In this document: positions 8,292 to 17,000 of the stretch, in pieces | How the letters are laid out: every line of letters starts with the position of its first letter | Position numbering within the stretch: the first letter of the stretch is position 1 | Origin: Pseudomonas iranensis | GTDB taxonomy: Bacteria > Pseudomonadota > Gammaproteobacteria > Pseudomonadales > Pseudomonadaceae | Assembly (NCBI RefSeq): GCF_014268585.2 | Contig: NZ_CP077092.1 | Location: forward strand, 2,480,001-2,544,000 | DNA: 64,000 nucleotides | Direction: 5' to 3' | The notes under the pieces: generated by a model | Told to the model about the DNA's origin: nothing | The model's input: only the letters and a program-made list of their open reading frames with translations | Database searches by the model: none | Program-made: the position numbers and the translations under genes

Positions 8292-8882
8292 ATGCATATG
8301 AAGCTCGACGCTCTGGCCAAGGCCATTACCCTCGCAACGCTGCTTTCTGTCACGAGTTTCGGCGCTCTGGCTGCCGACATTCCGTTATCCGCCGTCGTTG
8401 AGGCCGATTCCGTTAACACCAAAGTGCTCGCCGTCGACCCGGCCAATCACCAGGTCGTGCTGGAAGGCCCCGAGGGACGTCAGGTCCACGTTCAGCTCAG
8501 CGACAAAGCGAAAAACCTCGCCAAACTTAAAGTTGGCGATTCGGTGACGATCGAGGTGCAGCGATCTGTCGCCGCTTATCTCGATACGGATGTGGATAAA
8601 GGTCTCCCAGGCACCACCGAACGTACCGGCGAACTGCGCAAGGCTCCGGGCAGCGATAACCCTGGCGGCGAGGCTTATCGTCAGGTTCAGGTGCAGCTGA
8701 AAATCAGCAAAATCGATTTGAAGACCAATCAGGTCACTCTCCAGAATCCGTCCGGTCAATCGAAGACGCTCGATGTGAAGAAGCCGGAGATTCAGGCCAA
8801 GTTGAAGGATCTGAAAGTAGGGCAGAGCGTTATTGTCACTTATACCGATATCCTGAAAGTGACCAGTCAGCACGATAGTTGA
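8292..8882 (+). CDS. Exported protein of unknown function with two beta-rich repeats
   Basis: 196 residues with a clear signal peptide (hydrophobic ALAKAITLATLLSVTSFGA, cleaved near ALA-AD). The mature part has two similar halves, each with a pattern of the type V-x-A-V-D-x-x-N-x-x-V-x-L-x-x-P-x-G followed by L-K-V-G-x-S-V (residues about 45-90 and 135-185), which suggests two small beta-barrel-like units. No catalytic motif is seen. A good ribosome site (AGGGA at 8283-8287) precedes the ATG at 8292; a second ATG at 8298 is equally usable. It is a periplasmic protein of a type common in Pseudomonas and usually left hypothetical. Confidence 0.8.
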   Translation: MHMKLDALAKAITLATLLSVTSFGALAADIPLSAVVEADSVNTKVLAVDPANHQVVLEGPEGRQVHVQLSDKAKNLAKLKVGDSVTIEVQRSVAAYLDTDVDKGLPGTTERTGELRKAPGSDNPGGEAYRQVQVQLKISKIDLKTNQVTLQNPSGQSKTLDVKKPEIQAKLKDLKVGQSVIVTYTDILKVTSQHDS

Positions 8883-9060
8883 GTATTAGCTCTACAAGTT
8901 TATTGCTCTTGTACAACTTTATGTATGAGAGCAATCATATAAAGTTTTTTGTAAGACAATTCCCGGGGAAAATCGGTAAAACACAGTTTTTAACTTTTCA
9001 GTTCAAAAATTTCATGTTTCCCCATGACGACATGTCCACTTGTTTGAATTAAAATCCTCG

Positions 9061-9194
9061 GCGTTCGCCCAGTGTCAGGGCTCTTTACCGGTGCATGGAT
9101 TGCCAGGCCATTACACTGGGCGAACTCCACTACTTGCAAAAGTTGTATACAGAATCTGCAAACAAAAAGGGCGACTTTGCAGTCGCCCTTTTTT
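9061..9194 (+). ncRNA. Candidate structured small RNA, about 134 nt
   Basis: In the 323-bp AT-rich gap after the exported protein gene, a -10-like TAAAAT (9050-9055) is followed at the right distance by GTTCGCCCAGTGT (9063-9075). This pairs perfectly with ACACTGGGCGAAC (9113-9125), giving a 13-bp stem with a 37-nt loop. After an unpaired A-rich stretch comes a strong terminator hairpin (stem 9169-9188) and a run of T. Promoter-like box, long perfect stem, single-stranded region and terminator in about 140 nt is the layout of a bacterial regulatory RNA. No good -35 box is seen, and I cannot match it to a named Pseudomonas sRNA. Confidence 0.45.
9164..9194. terminator. Bidirectional rho-independent terminator
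   Basis: Stem GGGCGACT (9169-9176) and AGTCGCCC (9181-9188) with a 4-nt loop, preceded by five A and followed by six T. It can end the candidate sRNA on the plus strand and the glycosyltransferase transcript on the minus strand, whose stop codon is 12 bases away. Confidence 0.9.
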
Positions 9195-9205
9195 ATTGTT
9201 TTCGA

Positions 9206-10048
9206 TCAAGTCGAAGCTTGCATGCCGGCTTTGCCGTGCTGCCCCTGCAAGCGTTTGAGGGTCTGCTGGTACATTTTTGTCCGGCGATGATCCTTGCCAT
9301 ACGTGCCCGCAGCCGCGACGGTACCGGCCTGGATGTGATCAAGGTAGCGGAAGATCTTCCGCGGCGAGAGGAATCTGACGCCATAGCCCAACCCGACCAT
9401 TCGATCCTGAAGCGTGTAACCCGGCACCTCCTCATCCATGCAGAAGTGCAAACCCAGCGACTTCATCAAACGCGCATTCCACAGCGTGCAGAAACTTTTC
9501 AGATGCGTTTCTTTATACGGGCGTGGCGGTTTCGAACGCAGGCCGAAATGAACTTTTAGCCGACGAACATGATGTTTGCAGAACCGCGAAGTTAAACGCC
9601 AGGTATCACGCAGTAACCCACGATCAAGTTGCTCAACACAACCGACCGCCGCCATGTCCGCACTTTTCGTGCATTCGCGCATCATCATCGCGAACACTTC
9701 CATGTCGTAGACAAAGGTGTCGGTGTGCAGCAGAAACAAGTAATCGGTCTCAACTTTCGCCAAGGCCAGATCCAACGCCTTGCCATGGGCAATATGCCCC
9801 ATTTCCTTGCCCGGCGACGGCCGCTCGATCAGATTGATCCAGTCCAGCGAACGCAAATAATCGAGGCTGGCATCCGCCGAATCGTTGTCCACCACCCACA
9901 CTGCAATGCCCTGCGCCTGAACATGCTCGCGCAACAGTTCCAGACACATGCGGGTGATGTCCGGGGTTTTGTAATTGACCAGGACGAGGCTGAAGTTGGA
10001 TTGCGGCTGGGAGGGTAGATCGAAGGCTTTCATGTCGGAGGGACTCAT
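9206..10048 (-). CDS. Glycosyltransferase family 2
   Basis: 280 residues. The N-terminal part is a GT-A nucleotide-sugar domain: SLVLVNYKTPDITRMCLELL, then VWVVDNDSADAS, and an aspartate pair in LLHTDTFVYD (about residues 106-115) that would hold the metal and sugar nucleotide. It has no membrane helices, so it is likely soluble or peripheral. Acceptor and sugar cannot be told from sequence, and it stands alone with no polysaccharide genes next to it. The ATG at 10048 is used; a second ATG five codons later would remove only the first five residues. It ends at the shared terminator. Confidence 0.85.
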   Translation of the reverse strand: MSPSDMKAFDLPSQPQSNFSLVLVNYKTPDITRMCLELLREHVQAQGIAVWVVDNDSADASLDYLRSLDWINLIERPSPGKEMGHIAHGKALDLALAKVETDYLFLLHTDTFVYDMEVFAMMMRECTKSADMAAVGCVEQLDRGLLRDTWRLTSRFCKHHVRRLKVHFGLRSKPPRPYKETHLKSFCTLWNARLMKSLGLHFCMDEEVPGYTLQDRMVGLGYGVRFLSPRKIFRYLDHIQAGTVAAAGTYGKDHRRTKMYQQTLKRLQGQHGKAGMQAST

Positions 10049-10190
10049 CCACGGCTCAAGACGACAGGTTGATGAGCCGGGATGCTAGCGGGGGAAGCTT
10101 AGGTGAAGCTTAATTTGGCAGGGTCGGACACTGGAGAAGTGTGAGGACGTAAAACGGTTGGGATGCGTACCGGATGTAGCCATGCGTTCA

Positions 10191-10688
10191 TCAGGTTGCG
10201 AAGTAAAGCTCATCCAGTTGGCGCTTGCGGATTGCCAAGTATTCCTCCCACAAATTGGGAAAATCCTCATCTCTGGTTAGCGGAAAGGTCAGATAGATGT
10301 GTTTTCCGACAACACTGATGTACTGGCGCGCACGTTTGAAGGCGGGCTGCTCGTACAGCGCAAGGGTCTCGTCGTAAGCGTCGTGATGGTGGCGAATCGT
10401 TACTCGATGAGGAGCAATCATCCCTCGCTCAAAATCGATCACCCAGTCGCCGTCTACGGCCGTATGCAAACAGCCGTAAACACCATCGACCGAGAGCAGG
10501 ATGCAGGTGTTGGCCTGGTTGCCGTCCTCGTCGTTCGCTAGAACAATCTGGTCTGCGAAGTATTTGATCGTCCGGTTATCCGGACCCTTTAGAAGCAAGC
10601 CCCAGCCCTCGACGCCCATGCGAAACTCGCCGATGTTATGAAAGGTTGCGGTCCATCGATTGGCAAGCGTTATCTGACGGGTATTCAT
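10191..10688 (-). CDS. Putative orphan immunity protein behind a decayed Rhs cassette
   Basis: 165 residues from the ATG at 10688, which has GAGGA placed well ahead of it. The frame is open further upstream, but that part is leftover Rhs sequence (KYPAYNNLATL is equivalent to KYRAYGNLAAL in the intact gene). Soluble, mixed alpha/beta, no signal peptide and no motif I know. Position is the main clue: like the genes at 11654 and 13711 it sits directly after an Rhs C-terminal segment. Here the toxin part is missing, so this could be immunity kept without its toxin. Function is inferred from position only. Confidence 0.6.
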   Translation of the reverse strand: MNTRQITLANRWTATFHNIGEFRMGVEGWGLLLKGPDNRTIKYFADQIVLANDEDGNQANTCILLSVDGVYGCLHTAVDGDWVIDFERGMIAPHRVTIRHHHDAYDETLALYEQPAFKRARQYISVVGKHIYLTFPLTRDEDFPNLWEEYLAIRKRQLDELYFAT

Positions 10689-10699
10689 TTGGGTCCTCA

Positions 10700-11598
10700 G
10701 TCTCAAATTCCCTGGTTTATTTTTTTCTAGCGATGCTAGCGAGTTCGCTGAGTACAGCGTCGCGAGATTATTGTAGGCCGGGTACTTCACGACCACATGA
10801 TCTTGCCGGTGTAGCAGATGAGTCCTTGAGGGACACCGACGTGCTTGAGTTGGTAGTAGACGAGCCGGCTTTCCACGGGCCTTCGCCGTCGAGCAGCGCC
10901 AACGGGCGGAAGGTGCCCGGTTCGTAAATGTAGCTGCGGTAGCGGTTCTCGGCGCTTTCGGCGATCAGGCGTTCGCCTTGCCAAGGGAACTCGGTGGTGC
11001 GGCCGTCGACTGTTTTCTCGATGCGACGGCCGAAAGCGTCATATTTATAAATTTCGATGCTGCCTCCCGGCAGGCTGACGCCGATCAAGCGGTGTTGGCA
11101 GTCGTAGCGGTATTCGGTGACGAGCCTTTGGCCGGTGCCGCGACGTTCGCGGATCAGGTTGCCGTAGGCGTGGTAGTCGTAGTGGCGGTCGCCTTGCATC
11201 AGCAGGCGATTACCTTATACGTCGGCGAGGTTGGCTGCGGGCAGGTCATTCTGGCCGAGGAGGTTGCCTGCCGGGTCATGGGCGAAGCTCTCCGGCATAG
11301 CGCCGCGTACGCTGATCAGCCGATCCAGTGGATCGTAGTGAAAGCTGCGGCTGCCTTTGCGGCTGTCGTTAATACCGGCGAGGTTGCCGTTGGCGTCGTA
11401 GTTGTAGCGACGCTGGAACAGGTATTTGTCCCGCTGACTGACGCTGTGAACATGCAGTTGTCCTTGTTCATCGTATTGGCATTGGCTGAGCAGCAAGCCT
11501 TGTTGGCGTTGTTGCTCGCGACCGGCGCTGAACTGTTGGCTGGTCAGGCGCGAGCCGTTGAGGTCGCCGCTGCTGAGTTGCCCGCGATAGGCAGTCAC
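10700..11598 (-). pseudogene. Decayed Rhs C-terminal core fragment (third cassette)
   Basis: This is homologous to the last part of the Rhs core at 14.5-15.6 kb. Damage visible against that copy: a Lys codon changed to TAA at 11215-11217, a one-base deletion near 10860-10880, and another near 10790 that creates a TGA just after the MWS motif. Core homology stops around KYPAYNNLATL, before the DPLGL junction, and no toxin domain follows. It has no start codon of its own. It is the oldest-looking of three Rhs copies and is followed by an immunity-like gene. Confidence 0.85.
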
Positions 11599-11653
11599 CG
11601 ATCAAAATCCAAAAGCAGTCTAGATTTAATTCAATGCCGCCCATCGATCATTA

Positions 11654-12040
11654 TTAAAGCGGGTATTCGCACCGCCATGGAGGTGTGAATGATTCTGAGT
11701 CTATTCCTAGTTTTCCTAGGGTAGTATAGATCTCCTCTTCAGAATTCATTGTGTGTAGGTCGGAAATGTTGATGTCGCGATCGTCAATGCCATCGTTTGT
11801 ATCGATTATCTCGCTAGGTATAGTGAATATTATTAATGCATATTTTGAATTTTTTGATTTGTGAATAAATTCATAATATTGATGTGGGTCGTTCGAAAAT
11901 TTGTACTTGTAAATTGCATATATTGAGGCCCATCTTCGTAGCAATGGGTCTTCTGAGGGGAGTTCCTGTGCAATGTTGTCGTAGCTCGCTCCGTCGAGTC
12001 CATGCCATACACTCCGAGGAATTTTCTTTTGTTCTGTCAT
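11654..12040 (-). CDS. Putative immunity protein for the second Rhs toxin tip
   Basis: 128 residues, acidic, soluble, with base composition clearly more AT-rich than the neighbouring genes. Its ATG overlaps the stop codon of the Rhs fragment at 12037 (ATGA), the usual arrangement for a toxin and its cognate immunity gene. I do not recognise a family. The C-terminal part (DINISDLHTMNSEEEIY) is strongly acidic, which would suit binding to a basic toxin surface; this is inference. Confidence 0.7.
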   Translation of the reverse strand: MTEQKKIPRSVWHGLDGASYDNIAQELPSEDPLLRRWASIYAIYKYKFSNDPHQYYEFIHKSKNSKYALIIFTIPSEIIDTNDGIDDRDINISDLHTMNSEEEIYTTLGKLGIDSESFTPPWRCEYPL

Positions 12041-13257
12041 TTTTGACCTGCAAATGAGTTTGGCCAGTAGATTCGAATTACTTTTCCGTCTTTAGGGTGC
12101 AGTTGTAAATGTGGCATGGCAGCATGTGGGTCGGTAGGGCTGTGATTGGCCATGTAAACCTTCCGAGTTTCAATATCAGACACTGGAGTGTCATCCCAGT
12201 GGTAATAGGATTCTTTTCCTTGAGGTGTTTGGAAGTAATCCTTGGCTGTTACGGAGTTAAATTCTTCAGCATTTCTATATCCCTGCCCTACATATTTTCC
12301 TCTAAACAATTCTTCAGCTTCCGCTCGACTGTTTACCGTAACGTCCTTAGCGCCTTGGTCAAGTTGTGCAGAGGCTCTTTTGACGCTAGGACTTGACCAG
12401 TCCACATCCGGTGGAAGCGGTTCTTTGGTATCGACCTTTGCATTTCCAGTCGTTGTCGTTGGACTTCCTTTTCCATCTCCATCTGGCGGGCACCCGTTCA
12501 GCCCCAACGGATCCACCCACCCCGTAGGGTTCGTCACGTACTGGTAGCTATTCAACCCACCCGCAAGCTTGATCGGATCGGGCGTCAAAAACCGTCCAGT
12601 TCCCGGATTGTAGTAGCGGTGACGGTTGTAATGTAAGCCTGTCTCCGCGTCGAAATACTGACCTTGGAAGCGCAGCGGATTATCGATTTCGCTGACATCC
12701 AGCGCAGCGAGGTTGCCGTACGCTCGGTACCTCGCGGACCACATGATTTCGCCGCTGTAGTCGGTGAGCTCTTGCGGAGTGCCGAGGTGGTCGAGTTGGT
12801 AGTAGAACGGGGCCGCTTTTAGCGGGCCTTCGCCGTCGAGCATTGCCAACGGGCGGAAGGTGCCCGGTTCGTAGATGTAACTGCGGTAGCGGTTCTCGGC
12901 GCTTTCAGCGATGAGGCGTTCGCCTTGCCATAGAAATTCAGTGGTATGGCCGTCGACGGTTTTCTCGATGCGGCGGCCAAAGGCGTCGTATTTGTAGCTT
13001 GCGGTGCTGCCACCCGGCAGGCTGACGCCGATCAGGCGGTGCTGGCAGTCGTAGCGGTACTCGGTGACGAGCTTTTGGCCGGTGCCACGGCGTTCGCGGA
13101 TCAGGTTGCCGTAGGCGTCGTAATCGTAATGGCGGTCGCCTTGCATCAGCAGGCGGTTGCCTTTGACGTTTGCGGGGTTCGCAACGGGCAGGTCATTTTG
13201 TCCGAGGAGGTTGCCTGCCGGGTCGTGAGCGAAGCTCTCTGGCATGGCGCCGCGCAC
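12037..13257 (-). CDS. Displaced Rhs C-terminal cassette: core fragment plus toxin tip (second cassette)
   Basis: The open frame holds the end of an Rhs core, with YD repeats, the RFLTPDPIKLAGGLNSYQYV segment and the DPLGL junction, then a tip of about 150 residues. Core homology continues upstream to about 13540, but one extra base near 13421 breaks the frame, and there is no natural start codon, so 13257 is only where the frame can nominally begin. The tip has conserved-looking stretches (AEELFRGKYVGQGYRN, YYHWDDTP, PHLQLHPKDGKVIRIYW) with several His and acidic residues typical of nucleases; I cannot name its family. It is probably silent unless recombined onto the full-length gene. Confidence 0.8.
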   Translation of the reverse strand: MRGAMPESFAHDPAGNLLGQNDLPVANPANVKGNRLLMQGDRHYDYDAYGNLIRERRGTGQKLVTEYRYDCQHRLIGVSLPGGSTASYKYDAFGRRIEKTVDGHTTEFLWQGERLIAESAENRYRSYIYEPGTFRPLAMLDGEGPLKAAPFYYQLDHLGTPQELTDYSGEIMWSARYRAYGNLAALDVSEIDNPLRFQGQYFDAETGLHYNRHRYYNPGTGRFLTPDPIKLAGGLNSYQYVTNPTGWVDPLGLNGCPPDGDGKGSPTTTTGNAKVDTKEPLPPDVDWSSPSVKRASAQLDQGAKDVTVNSRAEAEELFRGKYVGQGYRNAEEFNSVTAKDYFQTPQGKESYYHWDDTPVSDIETRKVYMANHSPTDPHAAMPHLQLHPKDGKVIRIYWPNSFAGQK

Positions 13258-13316
13258 GCTGATCAGGCGATCCAGCGGGTCGTAGTGATAGCTGCGGTTG
13301 CCTTTGCGGCTGTCGT
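12779..13316. repeat. 538-bp tract identical to 14782-15319 (Rhs core)
   Basis: Reading both copies side by side, I see no difference over this tract, while the sequence on each side differs by roughly one base in ten. The offset is a constant 2003 bases. This sharp change in divergence is the mark of a recent gene-conversion or recombination event between the displaced cassette and the full-length rhs gene. Confidence 0.8.
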
Positions 13317-13710
13317 CGATGCCGGCGAGGTTGCCATTGGCGTCGTATTGGTAGCGGCGCTGGAACAGGTGTTTGTCCCGCTGGCTGACGCTTTGCGCTT
13401 GCAGTCGGCCCTGTTCATCGTTATTGGTACTGACTGAGCAGCAAGCCTTGCTGCCGCTCTTGCTCGCGACCGGCGTTGAATTGGTGAGACGTGAGGCGTG
13501 AACCTTGAGGCCGATGCTAGTCAGGTGACCGCCAGCTGGCGGTTATACAGTTTTCATTTGATCTGCGTGAATGATTTAGTTTGTATCCCTAAATTCGTAG
13601 GGGTTGAAGCCTCTCCGAAGCCCAAGATTTTGTAGGTAACAGTGTTGAGGTTGGTTTTGTTTTTGATGAAAAATAGCATGCGTAGTTTATTAATGATTGG
13701 CTCGTTGTTT

Positions 13711-14052
13711 TCAATTTTCGCGCATGTATTGCTCTATTTTCTCAATATATTTTTTTTTGCATGTTGTTCGGAATATTTCCAAGGTTTTGGCAGAGTCGCC
13801 GATTGGTTCGCCTTTTCGATCGTATTTAATTGTAAGAAACTCTACCACGAACTCGCCCTTTGGGTCTCCCTCAGGTTCTACTCTAGAATCGAAGCAATAG
13901 CCTGTGCTTTGTCTTGCACCACCTAATAAAACAGAACTGCTAAACCAGTGCGCGGTTTCCGGTGTTAGTTCTATTTCGTACAAATTATTTATGGTTATTG
14001 TCCAGTCACTAGGCACTCGGAGTGGCTGTAGTTCGAATTCTAGTTTTTTCAT
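13711..14052 (-). CDS. Putative immunity protein for the full-length Rhs toxin
   Basis: 113 residues, soluble, AT-rich, with its ATG overlapping the stop of the rhs gene (ATGA). The C-terminus is Lys-rich (CKKKYIEKIEQYM). No family is recognised. It sits exactly where the immunity gene is expected in hcp-vgrG-tap-rhs islands. The 165 bp after its stop, up to the next Rhs remnant at about 13545, are AT-rich with no coding feature I can support. Confidence 0.7.
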   Translation of the reverse strand: MKKLEFELQPLRVPSDWTITINNLYEIELTPETAHWFSSSVLLGGARQSTGYCFDSRVEPEGDPKGEFVVEFLTIKYDRKGEPIGDSAKTLEIFRTTCKKKYIEKIEQYMREN

Positions 14053-17000
14053 TTTGCTTTACCCATGTATTTTTTCACTTGCTGTGGTGATGCCGGAAAG
14101 CTGTGGATCACAGGCTTATTTCCTCCATCAGTTAGTTCAATTCTTATCCAGTTTGTAAGTTGTCCCTCGTTGTAGCCCACAGGGTGTTCGGATCTGTAAA
14201 ACATGAATCGAGTGCCACCGTGGTCGAATACGTTTCCATCTTTTATCGCCCCATATGCAGCTTGTTTTTCGAATCCTTTAACATTGTTTGCGATGTCGGG
14301 CAGATAAGAAGCTTCGGGTTGACCACCACGTGATCCATTACCCAAACTCAATTCTCTGGCTTGGTCGGCAGATTTCGCATTCAGATGTTTCGTTTTATGG
14401 AAACCTCCTGGCCTCTGCGCGTTATAGACGTCGGATCTTAACTCTTTCCGCGTCTGGTAATCGCTAGTGTCAACGCGCTTGGGAGGGCAGTTATTGCTGC
14501 TCAGCCCCAACGGATCCACCCACCCAGTAGGGTTAGGCACGTACTGGTAGCTATTCAACCCGCCCGCAAGCTTGATCGGATCCGGCGTTAAGAACCGGCC
14601 AGTCCCGGGATTGTAGTAGCGGTGGCGGTTGTAATGTAACCCTGTCTCGGCGTCGAAATACTGCCCTTGAAAACGCAGCGGATTATCGATTTCGCTCACA
14701 TCCAGCGCCGCGAGGTTGCCGTAGGCGCGGTATTTTGCCGACCACATGATTTCGCCGCTGTAGTCGGTCAGTTCCTGCGGCGTGCCGAGGTGGTCGAGTT
14801 GGTAGTAGAACGGGGCCGCTTTTAGCGGGCCTTCGCCGTCGAGCATTGCCAACGGGCGGAAGGTGCCCGGTTCGTAGATGTAACTGCGGTAGCGGTTCTC
14901 GGCGCTTTCAGCGATGAGGCGTTCGCCTTGCCATAGAAATTCAGTGGTATGGCCGTCGACGGTTTTCTCGATGCGGCGGCCAAAGGCGTCGTATTTGTAG
15001 CTTGCGGTGCTGCCACCCGGCAGGCTGACGCCGATCAGGCGGTGCTGGCAGTCGTAGCGGTACTCGGTGACGAGCTTTTGGCCGGTGCCACGGCGTTCGC
15101 GGATCAGGTTGCCGTAGGCGTCGTAATCGTAATGGCGGTCGCCTTGCATCAGCAGGCGGTTGCCTTTGACGTTTGCGGGGTTCGCAACGGGCAGGTCATT
15201 TTGTCCGAGGAGGTTGCCTGCCGGGTCGTGAGCGAAGCTCTCTGGCATGGCGCCGCGCACGCTGATCAGGCGATCCAGCGGGTCGTAGTGATAGCTGCGG
15301 TTGCCTTTGCGGCTGTCGTTAATGCCGGCAAGGTTGCCGTTGGCATCGTAGTTGTAGCGACGCTGGAGCAGGTGCTCGTCCCGCTGGCTGACACTGTGTG
15401 CTTGAAGTCGGCCCTGTTCGTCGTATTGGTACTGGCTGAGCAGCAAGCCTTGTTGGCGCTGTTGTTCGCGGCCGGCACTGAACTGGTGGCTGGTCAGGCG
15501 CGAGCCGTTGAGGTCGATGCTGCTGAGTTGCCCGCCAGGTTGGTGGCGGTAATCGAGTTTGCTGCCATCGGGCAAACGGCAGTGCTTGAGCTGGCCGACG
15601 CTGTCGTATTCGTAGCGCAGAGTGCCCCAGCCTTGGTGTTCCTCGATGAGTCGGTCTTGGAGATCGTATTTGTAGGCGAGCGGCCAATGGCCGTCGTCAA
15701 CGTTAACGAGGCGGCCAAGCGCGTCGTAGCTGTAGTGAATCTCTTCGCCGTCGGGTAGCGTTTTTACAAGCAGACGACCTGCGGCGTCACGCTGATATTC
15801 GGTGACCAGTTCGCTGCCGTCATCGCCGAACTCGGCTTTCTTCAGCAGTTGGCCGTTGAGGTCGTACTCGTAGGCGGTCCGACGACCATCGAAGCCTGTT
15901 TCCTGTTGGATCAGGCCGTTGGCGTAGTAATCGAGGTGGTAGTGCTCGCCGCGCTCGTTTTCGATTTCAGTGAGCAGCAGGCGCGAGTTGTCGTAGCGAT
16001 AGCGCAGTTGGCTGCCGTCGGGATTGATGCGGCGGCTGACGAGGTGAAGATTGTTGGCATATTCATAGCGGGTGATACGGCCAAGTTCGTCACGTTCAGC
16101 AGTGACATTGCCGTAGGCGTTGTAGCTGAATGCGCGAGTGGCGCCGCCGGGCAGCGTAACTTGGGCAAGGCGATTGGCAGCATCCCATTGGTAATGAGTG
16201 ATCGCGCCGGACTCTTCCTGGCGAGTGATCTGCCTGCCTAGTGCATCGTAACGGTACTTGCGCTGACCGCCGTCGGGAAGACGTTCTTCAAGCAGTTGAC
16301 CGAGATTGTTCCAACCGAGTTGATGACGGCTGCCGTCCGGGTGACGGATTTCCAACAGACGACCCTGCGGGTCATAGCTGTAATGGGTGGCATTGCCGTC
16401 CGGGTCAATCTGCGCAGTGACATCACCCTGTCGGTTGCGTTGATACTTCCAACTGGCTTTGCCGCGACGAACGTCGCTGACGAAGCCGTTGATATATTCG
16501 TAAGTTGTAGCTTCGTCTTCTGGGGGGATGACAGCGGTCATCAGTCCGTTGTCGTCGTAGCGGTATTCGGTAACGGCGCCCAATGGGTCCTTTTCCGCGA
16601 TCAATTGACCCTTGTCGTTATAGGCTTTTTGATGCTCGGCACCATCGGGATCAATTTTGCTGATCAGTCGCGCCTGATCATCGTGGGTGTAGACCTCTTC
16701 GCTACCATCGGCGTTGGTAACGGTAACGCTGCCTTTGTCGTCCCAGGCGTATTGCGCTTCCATCTGGGAAAAGTTGGCCCAGTGACGTGTACACCGAGAC
16801 AGTTTGCCTTCGTTTTCCCACTCCCAGTAGAACGCCGCGCCGCCTGCCAATTGCCGCTCGAGAATGACGTGCTGGTCGTTGTAGCGATAGCGTTCGGCTT
16901 CGTCGGCGGCATTCTTCGCCTCGATCAGGCGATGCTGCGTGTCGTAGCTGTAAGTGACCAGCGTCTGCACTGTGTTCCATGCGGCCTCAAGATTGTCCGC

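Noticed and set aside
13529..13542. Palindrome CCGCCAGCTGGCGG near the edge of the second Rhs cassette
   Set aside because: It arises from decayed Rhs core sequence (the intact copy reads cccgccaggttggtgg) and is short enough to occur by chance.
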